Source: RGIG5472 sp051867635 (GTDB lineage: Bacteria > Bacillota > Clostridia > Oscillospirales > Oscillospiraceae). From it: a stretch of 9,178 nucleotides of DNA. A model generated the notes under the pieces. It had not been told where the DNA came from. It did not search any database and saw only the letters and a program-made list of their open reading frames with translations. Position 1 is the first letter of the stretch; each line of letters starts with the position of its first letter. This document shows, in pieces, positions 1 to 5,967 of the stretch. The position numbers and the translations under genes are program-made. The stretch lies in contig JBJDYT010000092.1 in NCBI GenBank assembly GCA_051867635.1, forward strand, positions 1 to 9,178, written 5' to 3'.

Positions 1-3
1 TCC

Positions 4-789
4 TTAAAACGTCAGATTTTCCGGCATCTCCTTCTCCTGTTTCACAGTGCAGTCCGTATCGGAGCCGGCCAGTCGGATGATACAGGCCCGGCACAGCTCC
101 AGCACCGCCAGGAACGTGGCCACGATCTCGCTGCGGCTCCGGTTCCCCAGAAACAGCTTCCGGAAATACGTCCCGCCGGTGGCCTTCAGCCGCTGAACGA
201 TCTCCCGGGCCTTGCTCTCCACGGGATAGGGCTCATGGCGGACGATGCCCTCAAAGGCCGCCTGGGGCGGCGGCAGATGCCGCTCAGACCGGCCCTGGAG
301 CTCCGTCAGCGCCAGGATCAGGTCCGCGGGGCGCTGGTCATACTCGTAGATCTTTCCCCGCTCCATGGGCTCCGGGTCCCGGGTGAGGATGTTCCGGCCG
401 AACTCTCCCATAGGGCCCAGCCGTCCGGCGATCTCCTTCACCATGGCGTAGCTCTCGCTCCGGCGGCGCTCCTCCAGGGACTGGATCAGGGCCTCCATCT
501 CGGACTGGGCCTCCTCATCCTCCAGGGACAGGAGCATCCGGGTCTTGATGTACATCAGGTGGGCCGCCATGGTCACGAACTCGCTGGCGACCTCCAGGTC
601 CAGGTGCTTGCGCTCCTCCAGATACGCCAGGTACTGGTCCAGGATCAGGGCGATGGGGATATCCTGGATCTCGATCTTGTTTTTGCTCAGCAGATATAAG
701 ATCAGGTCCAGCGGCCCCTCGAAATCCTGAGGCTCCGTATTGGCGCGCTCATGCACCACGCCCTCCAGCTTAAAAACAGGTACTTCCAT
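4..789 (-). CDS. scpA: ScpA, segregation and condensation protein A (kleisin)
   Basis: Kleisin subunit of the bacterial condensin (SMC-ScpA-ScpB), which compacts and helps segregate the chromosome in the cytoplasm. The 261-residue protein has the family signature near its N terminus: FEGPLDLILYLL at about 23-34, followed by KIEIQDIPIALILDQYLAYLE (38-58). A charged, partly helical middle follows, and the C terminus carries the winged-helix signature EIVATFLAVLELCR (221-234) that contacts SMC in this family. Length is normal for Firmicutes ScpA. The ATG is 9 bp after the stop of the upstream protease gene, and its GAGG ribosome binding site overlaps that stop codon, so the two genes are probably translated from one mRNA. 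A GGA follows the TAA stop at the very edge of the window; scpB commonly follows scpA, but it is not in view. Confidence 0.96.
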   Translation of the reverse strand: MEVPVFKLEGVVHERANTEPQDFEGPLDLILYLLSKNKIEIQDIPIALILDQYLAYLEERKHLDLEVASEFVTMAAHLMYIKTRMLLSLEDEEAQSEMEALIQSLEERRRSESYAMVKEIAGRLGPMGEFGRNILTRDPEPMERGKIYEYDQRPADLILALTELQGRSERHLPPPQAAFEGIVRHEPYPVESKAREIVQRLKATGGTYFRKLFLGNRSRSEIVATFLAVLELCRACIIRLAGSDTDCTVKQEKEMPENLTF

Positions 790-798
790 CGCTCAACC

Positions 799-1443
799 TC
801 AAAGGGAAAAGATCAGATTCGCCAGGCTGTAAAACACCCTGTCGATGGCGGCGCTCAGAAAGCCGTCCCCCACGCCCAGCAGCACCAGGGCGAACACCAG
901 CAGCATCCCGATGCGCTCATAGCGCATCCATTTCTCGTACAGCCGGTCCGGCAGCAGGGCTGCCAACACCTTGGACCCGTCCAGCGGCGGCAAAGGGATG
1001 AGATTGAACACCCCCAGGCCCACGCTGAGCATGGCGGTCAAAAAGCAGAATTCCCCCAGCGTGAAAAGACTGGCGGTGAAGCAGCCCCGCGCCACAAGCA
1101 GCAGCGCCGCCGCCAGCAGGAGGTTCGACAGCGGCCCCGCCAAGGCGCAGAGCGCCATGCCCCACTTGGGGTTTTTGAAATAGCGGGGGTCCACCGGCAC
1201 CGGCTTCGCCCAGCCGAAGCCGCACAGCACCATGGCCGCAAGCCCCAGCCAGTCGATATGGTGCAGAGGGTTCAGGCTCAGGCGGCGGCTGCGCCGGGCC
1301 GTGGGGTCGCCCATGGCCCAGGCCGCGAGGCCGTGGCTCACCTCATGCACCGTCAAACACAGCAGCACCGCCGCCAGACGGAGGGCCAGCGCGGCCATGG
1401 AGCCGAAATCCAGTTCGTTCCAGAGATTTTCCAGATACCGCAA
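799..1443 (-). CDS. Site-2 protease family (M50) membrane metalloprotease, TTG start
   Basis: Small integral-membrane zinc metalloprotease of the M50/site-2 protease superfamily, the short form with no PDZ domain and no known substrate. From the TTG start the protein is 214 residues. It shows the zinc-binding HEVSH at 33-37, NPLHHID at 58-64, GFGWAKPVPVDP at 75-86, and the second active-site motif NLIPLPPLDGS at 147-157, whose Asp155 is the expected third zinc ligand. Hydrophobic segments lie around 17-32, 66-77, 97-118, 134-150 and 178-195. The frame is open up to another TTG at 1522-1524, but that codon is part of the -35 box of the apparent promoter. The TTG at 1441-1443 has GGAGGGG a few bases upstream and is the better start. 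An ATG 15 codons further in lacks a ribosome binding site. It is co-transcribed with scpA, a common pairing in Firmicutes. Confidence 0.9.
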   Translation of the reverse strand: MRYLENLWNELDFGSMAALALRLAAVLLCLTVHEVSHGLAAWAMGDPTARRSRRLSLNPLHHIDWLGLAAMVLCGFGWAKPVPVDPRYFKNPKWGMALCALAGPLSNLLLAAALLLVARGCFTASLFTLGEFCFLTAMLSVGLGVFNLIPLPPLDGSKVLAALLPDRLYEKWMRYERIGMLLVFALVLLGVGDGFLSAAIDRVFYSLANLIFSL

Positions 1444-1452
1444 GCTGCCTTC

Positions 1453-1458
1453 CCCTCC
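1453..1458 (-). promoter_or_regulatory. Ribosome binding site fixing the TTG start of the M50 protease
   Basis: GGAGGG (within GGAGGGG) on the minus strand lies 9 bases before TTG 1443-1441. No comparable site precedes the in-frame TTG at 1524 or the internal ATG, so this motif decides the start. Confidence 0.8.
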
Positions 1459-1495
1459 GTTTTCCCGCGGCGGACGCCGGTTTTCAATCCAATTC

Positions 1496-1524
1496 AGTAT
1501 AACAGTATGCAGGGAAAATTGCAA
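1496..1524 (-). promoter_or_regulatory. Sigma-A promoter for the M50 protease-scpA unit
   Basis: On the minus strand, TTGCAA (1524-1519) is followed after exactly 17 bases by TATACT (1501-1496). The predicted transcription start near 1489 leaves about a 45-base leader before the TTG start at 1443. The promoter sits just after the terminator of the yitT-family gene, so it would begin a new unit. Confidence 0.78.
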
Positions 1525-1540
1525 GAAGTTCTGCCGGCTT

Positions 1541-1574
1541 GCAAAAGAGAAGCGGCGGACCCCGCCGCCGCTTC
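1541..1574 (-). terminator. Intrinsic terminator of the YitT-family gene
   Basis: A perfect 10-bp stem (1565-1574 with 1549-1558) has a 6-base loop and is followed on the minus strand by TCTTTTGC. It starts two bases after the TGA of the YitT-family gene and separates it from the M50-scpA promoter. Confidence 0.8.
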
Positions 1575-1576
1575 CG

Positions 1577-2434
1577 TCACTGCTCCACTTCCATGGATTT
1601 GAAGCCCTCGCCGTGGACCTCCGCCGCGTCCATGACGAACAAAAACGCCTGGGGATCCGTCAGCTTGATGAGCCGCAGGGTCTGGGACAGGGCGTTGCGC
1701 CGGGTAACGGTCATGATCATCTGCTTTTCCTTCCCCGTGTAGCCGCCCTGGGCGGGCAGCACGGTGACGCCCCGCTCCGTCTTTTGGTTCAGCACCTCCA
1801 GCACCGCGCCGCCCTTCTCCGTCACGACGTAGATCACCTTGGCGTAGTCCGCGCCGGCCAGCACGCTGTCTATCACCTTGCTGGCGATGAAAATGGCCAG
1901 GCCCGAGTACAGCGCCACGTCGATGTTCCTGAACACAAACACCGCGAACACCACCACGGAGGCGTCGATGACCAGCATCAGGTTGCCGAGAGACACGTTC
2001 GGCAGCTTGCGGCTGACCAGCAGAGAGAGCAGGTCCGTTCCCCCCGAGCTGGCGCCGCAGAGGAACAGCAGCCCCAGCCCCACGCCGGAGCCCACGCCGC
2101 CCATCACCGCCGCCAGCAGGACGTTGTTGGTATAGCCCGGCACGAACAGCTGAAACAGGTCGATGCACACCGACAAAAGCACTGTGGGGATGGCGGTCTT
2201 GACCAGGGGGCGCCAGCCCATCATCCGCAGCGCCGCCAGAAACAGCGGCACGTTCAGCAGCAGCGACAGCGTGCCCACGGGCACGGGTATGATGGCGGCC
2301 AGCGCCGTGGCCAGACCGGAAACGCCGCCGGGAGCGATGTCGTTGGGGATGGTGAAGACCACCAGGGAAAGCGCCATCACCACCGTGCCGGCCACCATCA
2401 GCGCTCCCTCGCGCACCTGCCTTTTCCAATCCAT
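1577..2434 (-). CDS. YitT family membrane protein (DUF161 plus DUF2179)
   Basis: Multipass inner-membrane protein of the YitT family; the transported substrate or physiological role is not established for most members. The 285-residue protein has about five to six hydrophobic segments (roughly 10-30, 34-70, 79-98, 103-126, 150-168, 173-190). GASSGGTDLL at 127-136 is a conserved family motif. A soluble C-terminal DUF2179-type domain spans about 198-280, with ERGVTVLPAQGGYTG (220-234) and DPQAFLFVMDAAEVHGEGF (260-278), the segment thought to bind a small ligand in this family. Length is typical. AAAGGA lies 11 bases before the ATG. It has its own promoter and terminator, so it appears monocistronic between tsf and the M50-scpA unit. 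Several paralogues per genome are usual in Clostridia, so no specific symbol is given. Confidence 0.93.
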   Translation of the reverse strand: MDWKRQVREGALMVAGTVVMALSLVVFTIPNDIAPGGVSGLATALAAIIPVPVGTLSLLLNVPLFLAALRMMGWRPLVKTAIPTVLLSVCIDLFQLFVPGYTNNVLLAAVMGGVGSGVGLGLLFLCGASSGGTDLLSLLVSRKLPNVSLGNLMLVIDASVVVFAVFVFRNIDVALYSGLAIFIASKVIDSVLAGADYAKVIYVVTEKGGAVLEVLNQKTERGVTVLPAQGGYTGKEKQMIMTVTRRNALSQTLRLIKLTDPQAFLFVMDAAEVHGEGFKSMEVEQ

Positions 2435-2462
2435 AGCGTGCCACGTCCTTTCTTTCGTCTCA

Positions 2463-2499
2463 CATCCGCCGTCCCGCGTCCGCTGCGCGGGGCCGGATG
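2463..2499 (-). other. GC-rich hairpin in the YitT-family mRNA leader
   Basis: CATCCG at 2463-2468 pairs with CGGATG at 2494-2499, and inside it CCCGCG (2473-2478) pairs with CGCGGG (2486-2491). The structure lies in the roughly 86-base leader between the predicted start site and the ATG. It is not followed by a T run and does not match a riboswitch I recognise. Confidence 0.4.
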
Positions 2500-2509
2500 C
2501 CGTCTTTTT

Positions 2510-2535
2510 GGGATACTGTTTTTTTCAGTATACCC
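2510..2535. promoter_or_regulatory. Inverted repeat overlapping the -10 box of the YitT-family promoter
   Basis: GGGATACTG (2510-2518) and CAGTATACCC (2526-2535) are inverted copies around a run of seven T, differing by one extra base. The right arm contains the -10 hexamer and the left arm covers the predicted start site. This is the position of a repressor operator, but no regulator is visible nearby. Confidence 0.45.
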
Positions 2536-2555
2536 ACTTTTGCCCTCTTTGGCAA
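2527..2555 (-). promoter_or_regulatory. Sigma-A promoter for the YitT-family gene
   Basis: TTGCCA (2555-2550) is followed after exactly 17 bases by TATACT (2532-2527) on the minus strand. It lies between the tsf terminator and the gene and predicts a leader of about 86 bases. Confidence 0.78.
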
Positions 2556-2595
2556 CCCCGGCCGCGCCCCGGGGCGGGCGGCCGCCGAAAAGGGC

Positions 2596-2626
2596 AAAAA
2601 AAGCCCGCGGCGGCAGCCGCGGGCTT
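2596..2626 (-). terminator. Intrinsic terminator of the rpsB-tsf unit
   Basis: A perfect 10-bp stem (2617-2626 with 2601-2610) has a 6-base loop; the run of T in its 3' arm and just after it on the minus strand is seven long. It lies about 46 bases after the tsf stop codon. Confidence 0.9.
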
Positions 2627-2672
2627 CTGAGATCTGTATGGGGTCTTTATCGGCGCGCGGAACAGGCGGGCA

Positions 2673-3593
2673 TCACTTGCCCATGTTCATCTGCGCGGCG
2701 ACTTCCTCGGCGAAGTTCTCCTGCTTCTTCTCGATGCCCTCGCCCTTCTCAAAGCGGATGGCGTCCACGAACTTCACAGAGCCGCCCAGCGCCTTGGCGG
2801 CGGAGTTGATATACTGCTCCACGGTCATGCTGCCGTCCTTCACGAAGGCCTGCTGCAGCAGGCAGTTCTCCTCGTAGAACTTGCCGAGCTTGCCGGCGGC
2901 GATCTTCTCCTTGACCTGCTGGGGCTTGGCGGACATCTTGGGATCGTTGTCCATCTGGGCCACGAGGATCTTCTTCTCCTCCTCCAGCACGTCCTCGGTC
3001 ACCAGGCTCTTGTCCCAGAAGCGGGGATTCAGCGCGGCGATCTGCATGGCCACGTCCTTGCCGATGGCGGTGGCGTCGATGCCGCCCTCCACGGCCAGGT
3101 TCACCAGCACGCCGATCTTGCCGCCGGCGTGGACATAGGCCACGGAGGTGTTCTGATCAAAGCGGGCGAAGCGGCGGATCTGCAGATTCTCGCCGATGAC
3201 CATGACCTTGTCGGGGATCATCTCGCCCACGGTCTTGTCGGTGCCGGGATAGTTCACGTCCTTCAGCGCTTCCACGTCGGCGGGAGCGGAGACCTGGACG
3301 GCCTTGGCGATATCCTTCACGAAATCCACGAACACAGGCGCCTTGGCGGCGAAGTCGGTCTCGGAGTTGACCTCAACGATGACGCCCACGCCGTTTTCCA
3401 CGGTGGCGTACGCCATACCCTCGGCGGCGATGCGGCCGGCCTTCTTGGCAGCCTTCGCCAGGCCCTTTTCCCGCAGCCATTCCACAGCCTTATCCATATT
3501 GCCGTCCGCCTCGGTCAGGGCCTTCTTGCAGTCCATCATGCCGCAGGCGGTCATTTCGCGCAGCGTCTTCACATCATTCGCGGTAAAAGCCAT
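2673..3593 (-). CDS. tsf: Elongation factor Ts
   Basis: Cytoplasmic guanine nucleotide exchange factor that regenerates EF-Tu-GTP from EF-Tu-GDP during translation. The 306-residue protein begins MAFTANDVKTLREMT, with the N-terminal UBA-like domain (1-55, including CGMMDCKKAL at 18-27). The EF-Tu contact motif TDFAAK is at 79-84 and the core and dimerisation region follows. FYEENCLLQQAFVKD at 239-253 matches the conserved C-terminal part of the family. Length is normal for Clostridia. An in-frame TTG five codons upstream could extend the frame, but that TTG is immediately followed by, and partly forms, the GGAGG ribosome binding site; the ATG at 3593 with GGAGG eight bases before it is the real start. 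It follows rpsB by 87 bases, the classic rpsB-tsf order, with a hairpin in the gap. Confidence 0.98.
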   Translation of the reverse strand: MAFTANDVKTLREMTACGMMDCKKALTEADGNMDKAVEWLREKGLAKAAKKAGRIAAEGMAYATVENGVGVIVEVNSETDFAAKAPVFVDFVKDIAKAVQVSAPADVEALKDVNYPGTDKTVGEMIPDKVMVIGENLQIRRFARFDQNTSVAYVHAGGKIGVLVNLAVEGGIDATAIGKDVAMQIAALNPRFWDKSLVTEDVLEEEKKILVAQMDNDPKMSAKPQQVKEKIAAGKLGKFYEENCLLQQAFVKDGSMTVEQYINSAAKALGGSVKFVDAIRFEKGEGIEKKQENFAEEVAAQMNMGK

Positions 3594-3614
3594 TTCAATT
3601 TCCTCCAATGTTTA

Positions 3615-3644
3615 TTTTGAAAAAGGGGCGGGCTCTCCCGCCCC
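3615..3644 (-). terminator. Terminator-like hairpin between rpsB and tsf
   Basis: GGGGCGGG (3625-3632) pairs perfectly with CCCGCCCC (3637-3644) around a 4-base loop, followed on the minus strand by TTTTTCAAAAT. It looks like a partial terminator or attenuator that would lower tsf expression relative to rpsB; it may also stabilise the rpsB mRNA end. Because tsf is essential and shows no clear promoter of its own here, some read-through is expected. Confidence 0.7.
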
Positions 3645-3680
3645 TCTGCTGTTACAGGGTCGCGCGTATAAGGGCTGCGC

Positions 3681-4412
3681 TTATTCAGCGGCGGGAGCGG
3701 CGGGGGCTTCCTCCACCTGCTCGCCCTGCTTGCCCTCCACCACGGCGTTGGCCATGATGGAAGCGATGAGCTTGATGGCGCGGATGGCGTCGTCGTTGCC
3801 GGGGATGACGTAATCGATCTCGTCGGGGTCGCAGTTGGTATCCGCGATGGCCACCACGGGGATGCCCAGACGGTGGGCCTCGGCGATGGCGTTATGCTCC
3901 TTGCGGGTATCCACGACGAACAGGGCGCCGGGCAGCTTCTTCATCTCCTTGATGCCGCCGAGGTACTTCACCAGCTTCTCCTGCTCGTGCAGCAGCTTGA
4001 TGACTTCCTTCTTCGGCAGCATGTCGAAGGTGCCGTCCTCCTGCATCTTCTTGATCTGGTCCATGCGCTCCACGCGGGAACGGATGGTCTTGAAGTTGGT
4101 CATCATGCCGCCCAGCCAACGGGCATTGACATAATGCATGTTGCAGCGGAGCGCCTCTTCCTTGATGGCCTCCTGGGCCTGCTTCTTGGTGCCGACGAAG
4201 AGCAGGGACTGGCCGCTCTCAGACAGCTGGCGCACGAAGTTGTAGGCCTCCTCCAGCTTCTTCACGGTCTTCTGCAGGTCGATGATATAGATGCCGTTGC
4301 GCTCGGTATAGATATAGGGAGCCATCTTGGGGTTCCAACGGCGGGTCTGGTGACCGAAATGCACGCCTGCCTCCAGCAGGGCCTTCATGGATACGACGTT
4401 CTGATTTGCCAT
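3681..4412 (-). CDS. rpsB: 30S ribosomal protein S2
   Basis: Structural protein of the small ribosomal subunit, bound on the solvent side near S1 (where present) and needed for initiation. The 243-residue protein carries the S2 signature motifs GVHFGHQTRRWNPKM at about 16-30, NGIYIIDLQKT near 39-49, ARWLGGMMTNFKTI near 97-110, and VVAIADTNCDPDEIDYVIPG in the C-terminal half, followed by GNDDAIRAIKLI. The final residues are an acidic, alanine-rich tail (EEAPAAPAAE), common in Clostridia. AAGGAG lies upstream of the ATG. It is the first gene of the rpsB-tsf unit, with its own strong promoter and a leader of about 110 bases that may be regulatory. Confidence 0.98.
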   Translation of the reverse strand: MANQNVVSMKALLEAGVHFGHQTRRWNPKMAPYIYTERNGIYIIDLQKTVKKLEEAYNFVRQLSESGQSLLFVGTKKQAQEAIKEEALRCNMHYVNARWLGGMMTNFKTIRSRVERMDQIKKMQEDGTFDMLPKKEVIKLLHEQEKLVKYLGGIKEMKKLPGALFVVDTRKEHNAIAEAHRLGIPVVAIADTNCDPDEIDYVIPGNDDAIRAIKLIASIMANAVVEGKQGEQVEEAPAAPAAE

Positions 4413-4480
4413 GTTGTTTGTTTCTCCTTCAAAATTTTGTTTTTACCTCCAGGAGCGTCATCCGCCCCGCCCACCGCGCG

Positions 4481-4515
4481 AAAAAGCGGCACAGACGGTT
4501 TGTCCTCCCCTGTGC
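4481..4515 (-). promoter_or_regulatory. Possible attenuator hairpin in the rpsB leader
   Basis: On the minus strand GCACAG (4515-4510) pairs with CTGTGC (4494-4489) around a 15-base loop, and five T follow three bases later (4485-4481). CCGC next to this stem can instead pair with a GCGG just downstream, giving an alternative fold that would sequester the T run. S2 represses its own operon in some bacteria; whether this leader does so is inference. The stem is short, so confidence is low. Confidence 0.33.
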
Positions 4516-4528
4516 GGAATGCTGAAAT

Positions 4529-4557
4529 ATAATACCATAAGTATTTTTTGATTGCAA
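4529..4557 (-). promoter_or_regulatory. rpsB: Sigma-A promoter for rpsB-tsf
   Basis: TTGCAA (4557-4552) is followed after exactly 17 bases by TATTAT (4534-4529) on the minus strand, with an A-rich flank upstream of the -35 box on the coding strand, as expected for a strong ribosomal protein promoter. The predicted start near 4522 gives a leader of about 110 bases. Confidence 0.85.
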
Positions 4558-4604
4558 GGACTTTTTTCAAATTTTCTTTGTAAATCCGCGTTTTTCCGCC
4601 CCTT

Positions 4605-4883
4605 TCAACTCCATTTGCGGCGCTTTGGCTTCTGCGCCTGCCGCTGGACCGACTTTTCGATGAGAAGGATGTCGTCTCCCATCTGTCGGATGGCGTCCCA
4701 GGGGATATAAAACTCCTCCCCCCGGCCGAAGAGGCCGAAAAAGCGCCCCGGCGCCTGCACGATGGCCCCCAGGATCTGCCCCTCCGGCAGGCGGAACTCC
4801 AGATCGCTCACAAAGCCCAGCCGCGCGCCGTCGTTGATGTTGATGACCTCTTTCAGCCGCATGTCGCGGACTCTACATTCCAT
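4605..4883 (-). CDS. YlmC/YmxH family sporulation protein (PRC-barrel)
   Basis: Small PRC-barrel protein of the YlmC/YmxH family, conserved in endospore formers; the molecular function is not known. The 92-residue protein shows RVRDMRLKEVININDGARLG at about 4-23, FVSDLEF at 24-30, a central PEGQILGAIVQAPGRFFGLFG (33-53), YIPWDAIRQMGDDILLIE (59-76), and a basic tail (KPKRRK). The frame stays open far upstream, but the ATG at 4883 has AAGGAGGGG just before it and the extension has no homology to anything I know and lies antisense to sigG. In Bacillus subtilis ylmC is close to sigG, and here the gene is divergent from sigG, which supports a YlmC-like role. No convincing terminator follows before the rpsB promoter, 47 bases away, so read-through is possible. 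Confidence 0.92.
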   Translation of the reverse strand: MECRVRDMRLKEVININDGARLGFVSDLEFRLPEGQILGAIVQAPGRFFGLFGRGEEFYIPWDAIRQMGDDILLIEKSVQRQAQKPKRRKWS

Positions 4884-4998
4884 AGATTTCCCCTCCTTGT
4901 GCAAGGCTATGCGATAGCGGGGCCGTCCTATGCGCGGCGGAGGGGAAAAATCCATCGAAAGCCGGGGAAAAGAAAAAAATATACCGCCGCCGCCCGCC

Positions 4999-5027
4999 GC
5001 ATGAAAGCCCAGGGGCCGGAAATACTG
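4999..5027 (+). promoter_or_regulatory. sigG: Forespore (sigma-F/sigma-G type) promoter of sigG
   Basis: GCATG (4999-5003) matches the GYATR -35 consensus used by forespore sigma factors. After 14 bases comes GGAAATACT (5018-5026), which matches the sigma-F -10 pattern GGNRANANT at every fixed position, and AATACT also fits the looser sigma-G -10 at about 17 bases spacing. The predicted start near 5033 lies about 25 bases before the ATG. In Bacillus subtilis sigG is transcribed by sigma-F and by its own product, so the arrangement is what is expected. No good sigma-A promoter is visible here. Confidence 0.68.
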
Positions 5028-5057
5028 AAAACACAGTTTATTTCGGGAGGGTTCCTC

Positions 5058-5831
5058 ATGCAGTCGAAAGTGGAGATCTGCGGCGTCAACACCGCCAAGC
5101 TCAAGGTTTTGAAAAACGAAGAGACCATGGAGCTGCTGAAAAAGGCCCAGGGCGGCGATGAGCAGGCGCGGGAGGCGCTGATCCTCGGCAATCTCCGGTT
5201 GGTGCTGTCGGTGATCCAGAAATTCTCCTCCCGGGGCGAGAATATGGACGACCTGTTCCAGGTGGGCTGCATCGGCCTTTTGAAGGCCATACAGAACTTT
5301 GACCTCTCCATGGACGTGCGCTTTTCCACCTACGGCGTGCCCATGATCGTGGGCGAGATACGGCGCTATCTCCGGGACAACAGCTCCATCCGCGTCAGCC
5401 GCAGCACCCGGGACACGGCCTACCGCATCCTGCAGGCCCGCGAGCAGCTGCAGCGGGACAAGCAGCGGGAGCCCACGGTGGAGGAGATCGCCCAGGAGCT
5501 GGGCATCGGCCGGGAGGAGGTGGTCTTCGCCATGGACGCCATGGCGGACCCCGTCTCCCTCTACGACCCCATTTACTCCGACGGCAGCGACACCGTCTGC
5601 GTCATGGACCAGGTGGGTGATGAGAAGAACACGGACGAGGGGTGGCTGGAGCAGATCGCCCTGAAGGACGCCATCGCCGCCCTGACGCCCCGGCAGCAGC
5701 GCATCCTGGCCCTGCGCTTTTACGAGGGCAAGACCCAGATGGACGTCTCCGCCGAGATCGGTATCTCCCAGGCCCAGGTGAGCAGGCTGGAGAAAAGCGC
5801 CATCAAGGCCATCAAGAGCAGCCTCGTCTGA
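5058..5831 (+). CDS. sigG: RNA polymerase sigma factor sigma-G (forespore-specific)
   Basis: Late forespore sigma factor that directs transcription of spore protection and germination genes. The 257-residue protein starts with KVEICGVNTAKLKVLKNEE (4-22), the sigma-G-specific N terminus. Region 2 includes NLRLVLSVIQKF (45-56), DDLFQVGCIGLLKAIQNFD (64-82) and RFSTYGVPMIVGEIRRYLRD (88-107). Region 3 follows with IRVSRSTRD and EPTVEEIAQELGI, and region 4 ends with the helix-turn-helix EGKTQMDVSAEIGISQAQVS (223-242). PVSLYDPIYSDGSD at 165-178 is typical of sigma-G. The ATG is preceded by GGGAGG at seven bases; upstream in-frame starts lie before the promoter. It is divergent from the YlmC/YmxH gene, and no sigE or spoIIGA is next to it on this side. 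Confidence 0.97.
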   Translation: MQSKVEICGVNTAKLKVLKNEETMELLKKAQGGDEQAREALILGNLRLVLSVIQKFSSRGENMDDLFQVGCIGLLKAIQNFDLSMDVRFSTYGVPMIVGEIRRYLRDNSSIRVSRSTRDTAYRILQAREQLQRDKQREPTVEEIAQELGIGREEVVFAMDAMADPVSLYDPIYSDGSDTVCVMDQVGDEKNTDEGWLEQIALKDAIAALTPRQQRILALRFYEGKTQMDVSAEIGISQAQVSRLEKSAIKAIKSSLV

Positions 5832-5837
5832 AAAGCG

Positions 5838-5865
5838 GCGGGAGGCGCGTTTCCGCGCCTCCCGC
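5838..5865 (+). terminator. Strong hairpin after sigG
   Basis: A perfect 12-bp GC-rich stem (5838-5849 with 5854-5865) with a 4-base loop lies six bases after the sigG stop. On the plus strand only TTCGCG follows, so the T run expected of a classical intrinsic terminator is missing; on the minus strand CGCTTTT follows. It probably ends or stabilises the sigG transcript. Confidence 0.6.
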
Positions 5866-5910
5866 TTCGCGTGCGCGGCGCGATTTAAGCAAAAGTTAAT
5901 CCCCGGCGGC

Positions 5911-5939
5911 TTGTTTTTTCCGCTTCTGCCCGGTATCAT
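5911..5939 (+). promoter_or_regulatory. Probable sigma-A promoter of the VanZ-family gene
   Basis: TTGTTT (5911-5916) is followed after 17 bases by TATCAT (5934-5939), predicting a start near 5946 and a leader of about 20 bases. The TTG here would otherwise look like an upstream in-frame start of the gene. Confidence 0.65.
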
Positions 5940-5967
5940 AGGCCTATCCCATTTTCAGGAGCGGCCT

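Noticed and set aside
751..2809. Long plus-strand frames opposite scpA, the M50 protease and the YitT-family gene
   Set aside because: They are rich in His, Gln, Arg and Ala with no motif, as expected for the complement of GC-rich genes, and have no ribosome binding sites.
4884..4998. A sporulation (sigma-E-like) promoter for the YlmC/YmxH gene on the minus strand
   Set aside because: A CATAG-like box and an ATA exist, but the spacing and remaining positions fit poorly, so I do not call it.
4605..5939. A 444-codon minus-strand frame covering the YlmC/YmxH gene and running antisense to sigG
   Set aside because: Only the last 92 codons match a known family and have a ribosome binding site; the upstream part is the shadow of sigG.
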